Shown here: one piece after another, positions 26,213 to 34,392 of the stretch
How the letters are laid out: every line of letters starts with the position of its first letter
Position numbering within the stretch: the first letter of the stretch is position 1
DNA from: AP-15 sp963755435
GTDB lineage: Bacteria > Pseudomonadota > Alphaproteobacteria > ATCC43930 > CGMCC-115725
Direction: 5' to 3'
Assembly: GCA_963755435.1 (NCBI GenBank)
Contig: CAVWJX010000007.1
Span: 248,001-312,000 of the forward strand
Length of the DNA: 64,000 bases
Position numbers and translations under genes: made by a program
Notes under the pieces: generated by a model
The model's database searches: none
Seen by the model: only the letters and a program-made list of their open reading frames with translations
What the model was told of the DNA's origin: nothing

Positions 26213-26743
26213 TTGGCGAGACGCCGAGCGCTGCTCGCCCTGGCCGTCGGCCTGGTGCTGCCGTTGCCTGGCTGCGGTTGGGAACCGCTCTACGCCGACC
26301 CCCAGAGCGGCCCGGCGAGCGCCGATTTGCGCGCCATCCAGGTGATGCCGATCGCCGAGCGGATCGGCCAGCGGCTCGAGATGGAGTTGCGCAATTCGCT
26401 CAATCCGACCGGCGTTCCGACGGCGTTCCGTTATTCGTTGCACACCACGCTTGTGGTCGCGCTCTCCGATATCGGCCTTCAGTCGCAAGGCACATCGACC
26501 CTGGGCCGGCTCGACGTTTATGCCTACTACACCCTCGTTGACAATCGCAACGGCAGCTCTGTCTTGAACAATTCGCTCCATGTGCAGAATTCGTTCGCGC
26601 TCAATCCAAATCAGTATTCGACCGTGGTCGGCGAGGATGACGCCCGGATTCGCAGTGTGGCCGAGCTCAGTCGGGAAATGGTGACGCGGCTTACCCTGTT
26701 CATGGAGCGCCGGGTCGCTCAGAACCCGCCGAAGCCGGGCTGA
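26213..26743 (+). CDS. lptE: LPS-assembly lipoprotein LptE
   Basis: About 176-residue outer-membrane lipoprotein that plugs the LptD barrel and helps insert lipopolysaccharide. The N-terminus LARRRALLALAVGLVLPLPG is a lipoprotein signal peptide ending in the lipobox LPGC, followed by GWEPLYADP, the usual start of LptE. Further segments are VMPIAERIGQRLEMELRNSL and TRLTLFMERRV. No ATG is available. TTG at 26213 (overlapping the last base region of leuS) or TTG at 26204 are the likely starts, both implying translational coupling to leuS. It is followed four bases later by holA. Confidence 0.85.
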   Translation: MARRRALLALAVGLVLPLPGCGWEPLYADPQSGPASADLRAIQVMPIAERIGQRLEMELRNSLNPTGVPTAFRYSLHTTLVVALSDIGLQSQGTSTLGRLDVYAYYTLVDNRNGSSVLNNSLHVQNSFALNPNQYSTVVGEDDARIRSVAELSREMVTRLTLFMERRVAQNPPKPG

Positions 26744-26747
26744 GCCG

Positions 26748-27791
26748 GTGGTCAAGATCGCCCCGGCCCGGCTCGCGATTTTTTTGCAGCGCCCCGACGC
26801 GGCGATCCGGGCGGTGCTGCTCTACGGCCCGGATGCGGGATTGGTGCGCGAGCGCGCCGACAGCCTCGCCCGCACCGTCTGCCCGGATTTGCGCGATCCG
26901 TTCCGCGTCGCCGAGTTCGCGGGTGCCGCGCTTGCGGTCGATCCGGCGCGCCTGGCCGACGAGGCGGCGCAGCTGAGCCTGATCGGCGGCCGCCGGGTGG
27001 TGCGGGTGCGCGGCGTCGCGGACGCGCTTGCTCGGCTGTTCGCCGGCTTTCTCGGCGGTGCGACGCCGGGGAATATGCCGGGCGACGCGCTGGTGGTGGC
27101 TGAGGCCGGCGAGCTGGCTGGCGGATCGGCCCTGCGGCGGGTGTTCGAGAATTCGCCCCGCGCCGCCGCGATCGGCTGCTACCCCGACAGCCAGCGCGAC
27201 CGCGCCGCGGTAATCCACGACAGCCTGGTGGCGCACCATGTGACTGCGAGCCGCGACGCCACCCAATATCTGGTAGAGCGGCTCGGTGGTGACCGGCTGC
27301 TGACCCGTTCCGAGCTCGACAAATTGGCGCTCTATGCTGGCGCCGGCGGCCGGGTCGAGCTCGAGGATGCGCTCCTCGTGGTCGGCGACACCGCCGCTCT
27401 CGAGCTCGACGACGCGGTCATGGCGGCTGCCGAGGGCGATGCTGCAAGGCTCGAACGCGTGCTCGGCCGGGTCTTCCAGGAGGGCGAATCCCCGGTTGCC
27501 GTGATCCGCGCGATGCTGCGCCACCTGCATCGGCTCGACGCGCTCGCCGCACAGGCATCGGCCGGAATCTCGAACGACGAGGCGGTGCGCAATGCCCGCC
27601 CGCCGATCTTCTTCAAGCACCAGGACAGCGTCAAGCGCCAGCTCGCGCGACTGAGCGCGCCGGGAATACGCCTAGCGCTCGACCGTGTCGCCCGCGCCGA
27701 GATCGACATGAAGACCACCGGTTTCCCGGCCGAAACCGTGTGCCGCCAGGCGATGCTGGCGGTGGCCCTGGCCGCGCCGATCCGGCGCTAG
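26748..27791 (+). CDS. holA: DNA polymerase III subunit delta
   Basis: 347-residue clamp-loader subunit that opens the beta clamp. The N-terminal domain begins VKIAPARLAIFLQRPDAAIR with the delta signature AVLLYGPDAGLVRERADSLA. Central pieces are ARLADEAAQLSLIGGRRVVR and the C-terminal collar domain has AVIRAMLRHLHRLDALAAQA. As in other delta subunits the ATP-binding motifs are degenerate. GTG at 26748 is the start, four bases after the lptE stop. The order leuS-lptE-holA is typical of alphaproteobacteria. Confidence 0.95.
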   Translation: MVKIAPARLAIFLQRPDAAIRAVLLYGPDAGLVRERADSLARTVCPDLRDPFRVAEFAGAALAVDPARLADEAAQLSLIGGRRVVRVRGVADALARLFAGFLGGATPGNMPGDALVVAEAGELAGGSALRRVFENSPRAAAIGCYPDSQRDRAAVIHDSLVAHHVTASRDATQYLVERLGGDRLLTRSELDKLALYAGAGGRVELEDALLVVGDTAALELDDAVMAAAEGDAARLERVLGRVFQEGESPVAVIRAMLRHLHRLDALAAQASAGISNDEAVRNARPPIFFKHQDSVKRQLARLSAPGIRLALDRVARAEIDMKTTGFPAETVCRQAMLAVALAAPIRR

Positions 27792-27823
27792 CACGCTCCG
27801 GCAATACGGGGGGTCGTCGAGCG

Positions 27824-28642
27824 TCAGCCAGGCAGGTTCCAGCCGAGCCAGTCGCATACGGCGCGGCCCATGACCAGTTCGAGGTCTCTGCCCTTGAGCC
27901 ACGGCATCTCCTCGGTGAACATCGTCACACATTGTTTCCACGGGCACGGCATGCGAGTGATGTCGGTGCCCCAGAAGCTGCGCTCCGGACCAAAAGTTTC
28001 GACGATCTGCTGCGTATATTTGTGAATGTTGCGATAGGGATAGGATTCACTCGAATTTCCTGGTGCCCCGGTGCATTTGACTGCGACATTCTTGTACTTG
28101 GCGAGGGCCAATAACGCCGGCTGATTGCCGTGCGCGGCATCGTCCTTGCCGTCGCGCACGCGCGCGTAGTGGTCGAGCAACAGCTTGAGGCCCGGATGTC
28201 GCTCGGCGATCCGACCGACCTGCGGTAGGTAGTTGGAGGCCATTAGTGCGATCGGGATGCCGGCCTTCTCGGCCGCCGGCCACAGCCAGTCCATCGTGCC
28301 GTCGGTCATCCAATTGGCCTGGTGCGGTGCCGTAAACGCATAGCGCAGCCCGAGCATGCCCGGCCGGCTCTTCCAGCTATCAATCAACGAGCGGCTTTCC
28401 GGCTTGTCGAGCGGGAAGTTGCCGAGAATGCCGAAGCGGTCCGGGTATTTCCTCGCGGCCTCCTCGGAGATCCTGCCGGAGTTCGGATCCCAGCCGGGGG
28501 GATGCAGCAGGCAGGCATTGACCCCGGCCGCATCCATGTCGCGGATGCATTCTTCGGCGGTATAGGAATTGACCTGGCGGTGCGACGGATTGGTCGGCGG
28601 CCCAGCCGACCAGATGTGAACCTGTGCATCGACGATCAGCAT
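27824..28642 (-). CDS. Amidohydrolase 2 family (metal-dependent hydrolase/decarboxylase)
   Basis: 272-residue TIM-barrel protein of the amidohydrolase_2 family, which includes 2-pyrone-4,6-dicarboxylate lactonase and aromatic-acid decarboxylases. The first metal motif is VDAQVHIW, with Gln replacing the first His of HxH. Other sites are KLLLDHYARVRD (His) and ERSFWGTDITRMPCPWKQCV, in which WGTD supplies the catalytic Asp. It is convergent with holA and divergent from the MFS gene, at the edge of the aromatic-catabolism region. It probably hydrolyses a lactone or decarboxylates a ring acid; the substrate is unknown. Confidence 0.82.
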   Translation of the reverse strand: MLIVDAQVHIWSAGPPTNPSHRQVNSYTAEECIRDMDAAGVNACLLHPPGWDPNSGRISEEAARKYPDRFGILGNFPLDKPESRSLIDSWKSRPGMLGLRYAFTAPHQANWMTDGTMDWLWPAAEKAGIPIALMASNYLPQVGRIAERHPGLKLLLDHYARVRDGKDDAAHGNQPALLALAKYKNVAVKCTGAPGNSSESYPYRNIHKYTQQIVETFGPERSFWGTDITRMPCPWKQCVTMFTEEMPWLKGRDLELVMGRAVCDWLGWNLPG

Positions 28643-28824
28643 GGCGTACCCCTCGTTTGCTCGGTGCGTAGCATGCTACGCGATATCGTTTCCGGGCCGA
28701 TAGGGGTTCAGCCAATGCCCATTGCCGGTGCCGGTGGCCGGCGCTACCTTGGGATAAAACCGCCAAGGGATCGGCTGCTCATCGAGACCGTCGCCATCGG
28801 TGAAGCGCCAATTGGGAGGGCGCC

Positions 28825-30213
28825 GTGTTCGAACTGCTCGATAACCAACAATCGCTCACCGCCAACCAGTGGAAGATATTCACCGCATCGATCCTGTCGA
28901 TCATGCTGGATTTCTTCGATTTTCTACTGATCGGATTTACTCTCGCGTTTTTTGTCCGGGATTGGCACCTGACCTATGGGCAATCCGGGCTGATCCTGTT
29001 TTCGTCGGGTGTGGCGGCGGTCCCGGGCGCGATCTTCTTCGGCTGGCTCGGCGACAAGATCGGTCGCCGCAAGGTGTTCATGATCACGATCCTGACGTTC
29101 TCGCTGGCAACCGGCGCTATGGCGCTGACGCCGGAGCGTGGCTGGGTCTACCTAACCGTGATGCGGTTCATCGTCGGGTTCGGCGTTGTTGGGGTCGCCG
29201 CGGTCGACATGCCCTTGCTGCAGGAATTTTTGCCGGCCGCGAAGCGCGGCTGGATCAGCGGGTTGTCGATCGCGCTGGTGCCGGGCGGCGGGTTGCTGGC
29301 CGCGACCTTCGCCGCCTTTTTGAGCCCGATCGTCGGCTGGCGCGGCCTGTTCGCGCTCGGTCTGGTGCCGGCATTGCTGGCCTTTCTGATCCGCGTCTGG
29401 GTCCCGGAATCGCCGCGTTGGCTGATGGGCCGGGGCCGGTTCGAGGAGGCGCGCCGTTCGCTCGCCTGGGCATTGCAGATCCCGCCCGAGCAGATCGATT
29501 TGCCGGCCTCGCTGCCGGTGCCGCGAAAATCGGCGTGGCTCGAATTATTCAAATATCCGCGCAGCATCGCCGCCGGCGCGCTGGTTGGGCTGAGCCAGAC
29601 CGGCGCCGTTGGCCTCGCGCTGTGGATGGTGACATTGCTCGTGCTGGTGCTGCGGATAACCCCGGCCGAAGCCTCGTTCCTGGTGATCTGGATCAGCCTC
29701 GTCTCAATCCTCGGGCGCGGCTTCGGCTCTTGGATCACCGATTTGATCGGACGCCGGCCCGCCGGCGCGCTGTGCTGCTTCTTGGCGGCGACGGCAACCT
29801 CGCTCGCCGGCTATCTGCACGCCGTCTATATCGGCGCGGTGCCGATGTTCTTTGCCCTGTTGCTGGTGCAAGGTTTGTTCGGCAACGGCAACTCGGCGAT
29901 CAGCTATCCCTATATGGCCGAGATGTGGCCGGCAGGACTGCGCGCCAGCGGTTTTGGCCTTGTTTACGGTATGTCCAATCTCGGCAAGTTCATCGGTCCG
30001 GCCGGGTTGGCGGTGATTATCGGCACATCCAACTACGTCGGCCCGAAAGCGACGCTTGCCGGCATCGTCCCGGGCTTCAACTACTTCGCCGTCTGGTACA
30101 TTCTCGCCGTCATCGCTTATCTCTTCATCGGCTTCGAGACCCGCGGTCGCACCATCGAGGAGCTCGACGCCGCGCTAACGCGGCCCAAGCCCCTCGTGGC
30201 GGAGCCGGGATAG
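28825..30213 (+). CDS. MFS transporter, aromatic-acid/sugar proton symporter type
   Basis: 462-residue 12-helix major facilitator. The loop 2-3 motif is GWLGDKIGRRKVFMITILTF, the central loop carries VPESPRWLMGRGRFEEARRS, and the 8-9 loop GSWITDLIGRRPAG. The PESPRWL signature places it with sugar-porter/AAHS-like symporters that import aromatic acids and other organic anions. The N-terminus (MFELLDNQQSLTANQWKIFT) precedes helix 1 (LDFFDFLLIGF, with the Asp pair typical of AAHS). It is divergent from the amidohydrolase gene and upstream of the oxygenase cluster, so it is a candidate uptake system for its substrate. Confidence 0.88.
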   Translation: MFELLDNQQSLTANQWKIFTASILSIMLDFFDFLLIGFTLAFFVRDWHLTYGQSGLILFSSGVAAVPGAIFFGWLGDKIGRRKVFMITILTFSLATGAMALTPERGWVYLTVMRFIVGFGVVGVAAVDMPLLQEFLPAAKRGWISGLSIALVPGGGLLAATFAAFLSPIVGWRGLFALGLVPALLAFLIRVWVPESPRWLMGRGRFEEARRSLAWALQIPPEQIDLPASLPVPRKSAWLELFKYPRSIAAGALVGLSQTGAVGLALWMVTLLVLVLRITPAEASFLVIWISLVSILGRGFGSWITDLIGRRPAGALCCFLAATATSLAGYLHAVYIGAVPMFFALLLVQGLFGNGNSAISYPYMAEMWPAGLRASGFGLVYGMSNLGKFIGPAGLAVIIGTSNYVGPKATLAGIVPGFNYFAVWYILAVIAYLFIGFETRGRTIEELDAALTRPKPLVAEPG

Positions 30214-30224
30214 AAACGGCGCGG

Positions 30225-30782
30225 CTAGCGCTGCAACCCCTCGGCCCCGGCCGGCACGTCGTAAAAGGCGAGGGTCATCGATACGCTGGAGTAAAAGCCC
30301 ATCAGGCAGATTACGTCGGTGATGCCCTCATGGCCGAGTGCGGCAACCGCGCGGTCGAAGAGCCCCTTCGAGACCCAGCGCGAATTCGAGAGGCAGGTCG
30401 CCATCTCGTAGATAACCTGCTCGCGCGTGTCGTCGAACGAAGTCGGCAGCCCCGACAGCAGCGCCTCGACCTTGTCGTTGGGCAGCCCGGCGGCCTTAGC
30501 GGCGCGCTCATGCGCATTGGTCGGATAGGCGGAATGCCATTTGCTGTTGATGATGACGACGGCGATCTCGCGCTCGCGCTCGGATAGTGAATAGCCGGTG
30601 CGGAAATAGGCGCCAAGCGGCCCCATCACCTTCACCAGCTTGGGGTTGTGCACATAGATTTTGTTCGGGCCGGGAAGCCGGCCGCGGGTCTCGAGCAGCG
30701 AGCGATAGCCCTCCTGCTGTTCCGGCGTCATCTGGTCATAGGGGATTTCGGTATAGCGGCCGAAGGTCGGCGTTTCTGGCAT
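30225..30782 (-). CDS. Carboxymuconolactone decarboxylase family protein (copy A)
   Basis: 185-residue CMD-fold protein beginning MPETPTFGRYTEIPYDQMTP. The core motif is SEREREIAVVIINSKWHSAY followed by PTNAHERAAKAAGLP. The acidic and histidine positions of CMD decarboxylases are kept, while the AhpD cysteine pair is absent. Copy B, 661 bp upstream on the same strand, has exactly the same length and differs at only a modest number of positions. The two arose by tandem duplication. Both precede the oxygenase cluster, so a ring-cleavage lactone or keto-acid is a possible substrate. ATG at 30782 is supported by a GGAAGG-like site and by agreement with copy B. Confidence 0.9.
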   Translation of the reverse strand: MPETPTFGRYTEIPYDQMTPEQQEGYRSLLETRGRLPGPNKIYVHNPKLVKVMGPLGAYFRTGYSLSEREREIAVVIINSKWHSAYPTNAHERAAKAAGLPNDKVEALLSGLPTSFDDTREQVIYEMATCLSNSRWVSKGLFDRAVAALGHEGITDVICLMGFYSSVSMTLAFYDVPAGAEGLQR

Positions 30783-30885
30783 TTTCGGGTTTCCTTCCCC
30801 AAGTGAATCGATCGTCGGCAGATTAGCGGCGCATCGTGCAGCAGCGCCACCGCGCTGTCGACCAGCGCGCGCCGGGGGGCTAGTC

Positions 30886-31443
30886 TCAGCGGGCGAGGCC
30901 CTCGGCGCCGGCGGGGACGTCGTAGAAGGCAAGGACCATCGACACGCTGGTGTAGTGGCCCATCAGGCAAATAACGTCGGTGATGCCGACATGGCCCAGC
31001 GCCTCGACCGCGCGGTCGAACAGTCCCTTTGACACCCAGCGCGAATTTGAGAGGCAGGTCGCCATCTCGTAAACAACCTGCTCGCGTGTATCGTCGAACG
31101 AGGTCGGCAGGCCGGAAAGCATTGCCTCGACCTTGTCGGCGGGCAGCCCGGCCGCCTTGGCGGCGCGCTCATGGGCATTGGTCGGATAGGCCGAGCGCCA
31201 TTTGCTATTGATGATGACGACGGCAATCTCGCGCTCACGCTCGGAGAGTGAATAGCCGGTGCGGAAATGGCCGCCGAACGGGCCCGCCACCTTCGCCAGC
31301 TTGGGGTTGTGCACCAGGATCTTGTTCGGCCCGCCAAGCGCACCGCGGCTCTCGAGCAGCGAGCGATAGCCCTCCTGCTGCTCCGGCGTCATCCGGTCGT
31401 AAGGGATCTCGGCATAGCGGCCAAAGGTTGGCGTTTCGGGCAT
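30886..31443 (-). CDS. Carboxymuconolactone decarboxylase family protein (copy B)
   Basis: 185-residue paralogue of copy A. It begins MPETPTFGRYAEIPYDRMTP and has the same core (REIAVVIINSKWRSAYPTNA). The difference at the otherwise shared SKWHSAY (Arg for His) falls near the presumed active site, so the copies may differ in substrate or activity. The intergenic leaders of A and B also match in places (TTTCCTTCCCC, then GCGCTGTCGACC), so the duplicated unit is about 661 bp and includes upstream DNA. It is divergent from the HpaB-type gene, with 169 bp between, which should hold both promoters. Confidence 0.9.
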   Translation of the reverse strand: MPETPTFGRYAEIPYDRMTPEQQEGYRSLLESRGALGGPNKILVHNPKLAKVAGPFGGHFRTGYSLSEREREIAVVIINSKWRSAYPTNAHERAAKAAGLPADKVEAMLSGLPTSFDDTREQVVYEMATCLSNSRWVSKGLFDRAVEALGHVGITDVICLMGHYTSVSMVLAFYDVPAGAEGLAR

Positions 31444-31612
31444 TTGGTTTCCTTCCCCAGAATGAATCAATGGCGGGCGAAATCGCGGGATTGCTGGCCC
31501 ATCCTGCAACAGCGGCGCGGCGCTGTCGACCGGTGCGGGCGCACCCGATAGACCCGATCTGGCCTTTCGCCGTGCGGTATCGTAGCCTCGTAAATTCGAC
31601 AGGGAGTGTGCG

Positions 31613-33073
31613 ATGGCAGCGCGAACTGGAAAGCAATACCTCGCCGGCTTGCGGGAGCACGAACGGGAGGTCTGGCTCGGCGGCGAACGGGTCAAGGACG
31701 TTACCACTCATCCGGGGCTGAAGAATGGCGCCCGCGCCATCGCCGCACTCTACGACATGCAGCACGACCCGAAATTTCGCGACCAGATGACCTATGTGTC
31801 ACCATTGAGCGGCGAACGAGTCGGATTGTCGTTCCTGATCCCGCGCACCCGCGAGGACCTCGAAACGCGCCGCGTCATGATGCTGAACTGGGCGCGTACC
31901 ACCTGCGGCATGATGGGTCGCTCGCCCGATTTCATGAACGTGACCTATTCGGCCTGGGCGGGTGCGGCTGAGTTTTTTGCGCAGGGCAAGCCTGAATACG
32001 GCGAGAATATGCGCCGCTATCACGAATACATTCGCGAAAACGACCTGACCCTGACCCACTCCTTGATCAACCTGCAGCGCAGCCGCACCGTCTCCGGGGT
32101 GTTCAACCTGCAGGAGGGGACGGCGTTGCAGGTGGTGCGCGAGACCGATGCCGGGATCGTCGTGCGCGGTGCCAGGATTTTGGCGACCCTGGGGCCGCTC
32201 GCCGACGAGATCGGCGTCTATTCGCCGCGCATGGGCCGCCATACCGAGAGCCACAGCCCGTTCGCGCTGAGCTTTGCCATCCCGTGCGGCACCAAGGGCC
32301 TCAAATTCCTGTGCCGCGACAGCTTCGATCGGGGCCGCTCGCATTTCGACGAGCCCTTGGGCTCGCGCTTTGAGGAGATGGATTGCGCGGTCTTTTTCAA
32401 CGACGTGCTGGTGCCGTGGGAGCGGGTGTTCCTGTTGGGCGACGTCGACCGGCTCAACGCCACCGCCAACATCACCCATTCCTCGGCCCATTCGGCGCAT
32501 CAGGGGGCGGCCAAGAACCTCGCCAAATGCGAATTCGTGCTGGGGACGGCGCTTCTGATGACCCAAACCCTGGGCAATGGGCATCTGCCGCATGTCGAGG
32601 AGCGGATCGGCGAGTTGATGCTGACGACGCAGCTGACCCGCGCCTGTATGCGCGCCGCCGAGGCCGACGCCACGCTCGACGAATGGGGGGTGATGACCCC
32701 GGACCCGCTGATGGCCGAGAGCCCGCGCAATTTGTTTATGACCGCCTATCCGCGAATGATCGAGATCCTGCAATTATTGGGGTCGAGCAGCTTTATGCTG
32801 ACCCCGAGCGAGGCCGACTTCAAAGGGCCGCTCAAGGCCGATATCGAGCAGTACCTAGCGACTGACACGACCGCGGCGAAGGATCGGGTCAAACTGTTCC
32901 GGCTCGCCTGGGACCTCGCCGGCAGCGCCTTTGGCAGCCGCCAGGTGCTCTACGAGCGGTTCTTTGCCAGCGACCCGTTGACGCGGGCGCGGGCGATCGC
33001 CACGATCTATCCGAAGCAGGAAGTGATGAGCCGCGTCCTCGATTTTCTCGGGCGCGACGACGATACCGTGTGA
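31613..33073 (+). CDS. 4-hydroxyphenylacetate 3-monooxygenase (HpaB) family oxygenase
   Basis: 486-residue FADH2-dependent aromatic hydroxylase of the HpaB/PvcC family, with an acyl-CoA-dehydrogenase-like fold. It begins MAARTGKQYLAGLREHEREV, the family's normal N-terminus. Further segments are LNWARTTCGMMGRSPDFMNV, LTHSLINLQRSRT, LNATANITHSSAHSAHQGAA and PRMIEILQLLGSSSFML. Such enzymes ortho-hydroxylate phenols with reduced flavin supplied by a separate reductase (HpaC), and no such gene is in the window. Its stop overlaps the upstream in-frame starts of the VOC gene, so these are cotranscribed. The real substrate is unknown, and other members of this family are dehydratases or acyl-CoA enzymes. 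Confidence 0.88.
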   Translation: MAARTGKQYLAGLREHEREVWLGGERVKDVTTHPGLKNGARAIAALYDMQHDPKFRDQMTYVSPLSGERVGLSFLIPRTREDLETRRVMMLNWARTTCGMMGRSPDFMNVTYSAWAGAAEFFAQGKPEYGENMRRYHEYIRENDLTLTHSLINLQRSRTVSGVFNLQEGTALQVVRETDAGIVVRGARILATLGPLADEIGVYSPRMGRHTESHSPFALSFAIPCGTKGLKFLCRDSFDRGRSHFDEPLGSRFEEMDCAVFFNDVLVPWERVFLLGDVDRLNATANITHSSAHSAHQGAAKNLAKCEFVLGTALLMTQTLGNGHLPHVEERIGELMLTTQLTRACMRAAEADATLDEWGVMTPDPLMAESPRNLFMTAYPRMIEILQLLGSSSFMLTPSEADFKGPLKADIEQYLATDTTAAKDRVKLFRLAWDLAGSAFGSRQVLYERFFASDPLTRARAIATIYPKQEVMSRVLDFLGRDDDTV

Positions 33074-33084
33074 TGGAGGAACCG

Positions 33085-33606
33085 ATGAAGAAGCCGATGT
33101 ACCTGCAGCACGTCAATTTGTACGTGCGCGATGCCGAGCGCTCGAAACACTGGTACGAGGATTTGCTCGGGCTGCACACCTACGAATACCGGCCGGGCTG
33201 GGCGGCGTTCATGTCGGCCGACACCGAGCAGTCGCACGAGGTCGCGCTGATGCAGCTTGGGCCGGAGGCGGCCTTGCAGCAGAAGGGCCAGGTGGGCCTC
33301 AACCACATGGCGTGGCGGCTCGAATCGATTGACGATCTGAAAGAATTCTATCACCGGCTCAAAGACAAGGGGCAGCCGATCGAGCGCATCGCCGATCACG
33401 GCATCTCGCTCGGCATCTATTTGCGTGACCCGGATGGCAACGGCGTCGAGGTGTTCTACGAAATGCCGCGAGCGGAGTGGCCGGTCGACTATCATGTCTT
33501 CACCCGCGAGAAGACGGGCAATGGCCGGTTTCCCGGTCCCTGGGACAATGACGAGGCCTTCATGCGGCCGCAGGCGGCGGCGCCGCAGCCGGTCGCTGCG
33601 CAGTAG
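33085..33606 (+). CDS. VOC family protein, extradiol-dioxygenase-like
   Basis: 173-residue catechol 2,3-dioxygenase-like protein. The metal ligands appear to be His in LQHVNLYVRD, His in GLNHMAWRLE and Glu in NGVEVFYEMP, the H-H-E set of type I extradiol enzymes. ATG at 33085 has GGAGG five bases upstream and is preferred to GTG 33070 and ATG 33073, which overlap the hpaB-type stop. A Pro/Ala/Gln-rich tail (PQAAAPQPVAAQ) is odd and probably disordered. Next to a phenol hydroxylase and a Rieske oxygenase, ring cleavage of a catechol is a reasonable inference. Confidence 0.85.
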   Translation: MKKPMYLQHVNLYVRDAERSKHWYEDLLGLHTYEYRPGWAAFMSADTEQSHEVALMQLGPEAALQQKGQVGLNHMAWRLESIDDLKEFYHRLKDKGQPIERIADHGISLGIYLRDPDGNGVEVFYEMPRAEWPVDYHVFTREKTGNGRFPGPWDNDEAFMRPQAAAPQPVAAQ

Positions 33607-33639
33607 GCGGCAGTAGCCTATTCGGCTGCCTATACCTTG

Positions 33640-33717
33640 TCATTCCCGCGAAAGCGGGAATCCAGTGTCCAACGCTGCGACGTCTACCCTGGGCCCCCGC
33701 TTTCGCGGGGGTGACGA
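33640..33717. repeat. 78-bp inverted-repeat element
   Basis: The left arm (TCATTCCCGCGAAAGCGGGA, 33640 on) and the right arm (ending CCCCGCTTTCGCGGGGGTGA, to 33717) are imperfect inverted copies of about 27 bp around a 23-bp spacer. Each arm is itself a small palindrome. This is the form of dispersed REP/BIME-like repeats of GC-rich proteobacteria. It lies between the VOC and Rieske beta genes. Confidence 0.85.
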
Positions 33718-33735
33718 TAAAGAATAGGGGGATGC

Positions 33736-34281
33736 ATGAGCGGCCGATCCGGCCAGTTCGCCCGCCTGCTGCTGAAGCAGGAGATCGAGGAGTTCCTCTA
33801 TCATGAGGCGGAGCTGCTCGACGAGCGGCGCTACGAGGACTGGCTGGCGCTGGTCGCGGACAATGTGCGCTACTGGATGCCGATGCGGCGCAACGTCAAA
33901 GTCGGCGAGAGCGAACGCGAGTTCACCCGCGCCGACCACGACATCAACTGGTTCGACGAGGGCAAGGAAACCCTGGAGCGGCGGGTCAAGCAGATCATGA
34001 CCGGCATCCATTGGGCCGAGGAGCCGGCCTCGCGCATCACCCACATCGTCTCGAACGTGCAGCTGCTCGAGGTCCGGCCCGCGCTCGCCGAGCCCGCCGA
34101 AGTTCTGACCAAGTGCCGGTTTCTGATCTACCGCAACCGGGTCGAGACCGAGACCGACATCCTGGTCGGCAAGCGCGAGGACCTCTTACGCCGCGCCGGC
34201 GCCGGTTGGCAGCTCGCCCGGCGAAAGATCATCCTCGACCAGAACGTGCTGATGAGCAAAAACCTGACGTTCTTCTTTTAG
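33736..34281 (+). CDS. Rieske aromatic-ring-hydroxylating dioxygenase, beta subunit
   Basis: 181-residue NTF2-fold small subunit that supports the alpha-subunit trimer and has no cofactor. Conserved pieces are EIEEFLYHEAELLDERRYED, DNVRYWMPMRRN, SRITHIVSNVQLLE and the C-terminal WQLARRKIILDQNVL. It resembles the beta subunits of benzoate/biphenyl-type dioxygenases. It is translated upstream of its alpha subunit, the reverse of the commonest order, with a hairpin repeat between. Start and length are normal. Confidence 0.9.
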   Translation: MSGRSGQFARLLLKQEIEEFLYHEAELLDERRYEDWLALVADNVRYWMPMRRNVKVGESEREFTRADHDINWFDEGKETLERRVKQIMTGIHWAEEPASRITHIVSNVQLLEVRPALAEPAEVLTKCRFLIYRNRVETETDILVGKREDLLRRAGAGWQLARRKIILDQNVLMSKNLTFFF

Positions 34282-34324
34282 TGTCGGTCTTCAGGGCACC
34301 TCACTTGCGCCCCGTTGCGCCACA

Positions 34325-34374
34325 CCGGCGAAGGCCGATGCCCATTTCAGGAATGGGTCCCGGCTTTCGCCGGG
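34325..34374. repeat. 50-bp nested stem-loop repeat
   Basis: Outer arms CCGGCGAAGGCCG and CCGGCTTTCGCCGG, inner arms GCCCATTT and AATGGGTC around a short loop, giving one long imperfect hairpin. It resembles dispersed intergenic palindromes and is unlike the 33640 element. It ends 18 bp before the alpha-subunit start, so in mRNA it could affect coupling, stability or the beta:alpha ratio. Confidence 0.8.
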
Positions 34375-34392
34375 AAGACGAGTAAGGAGGAC

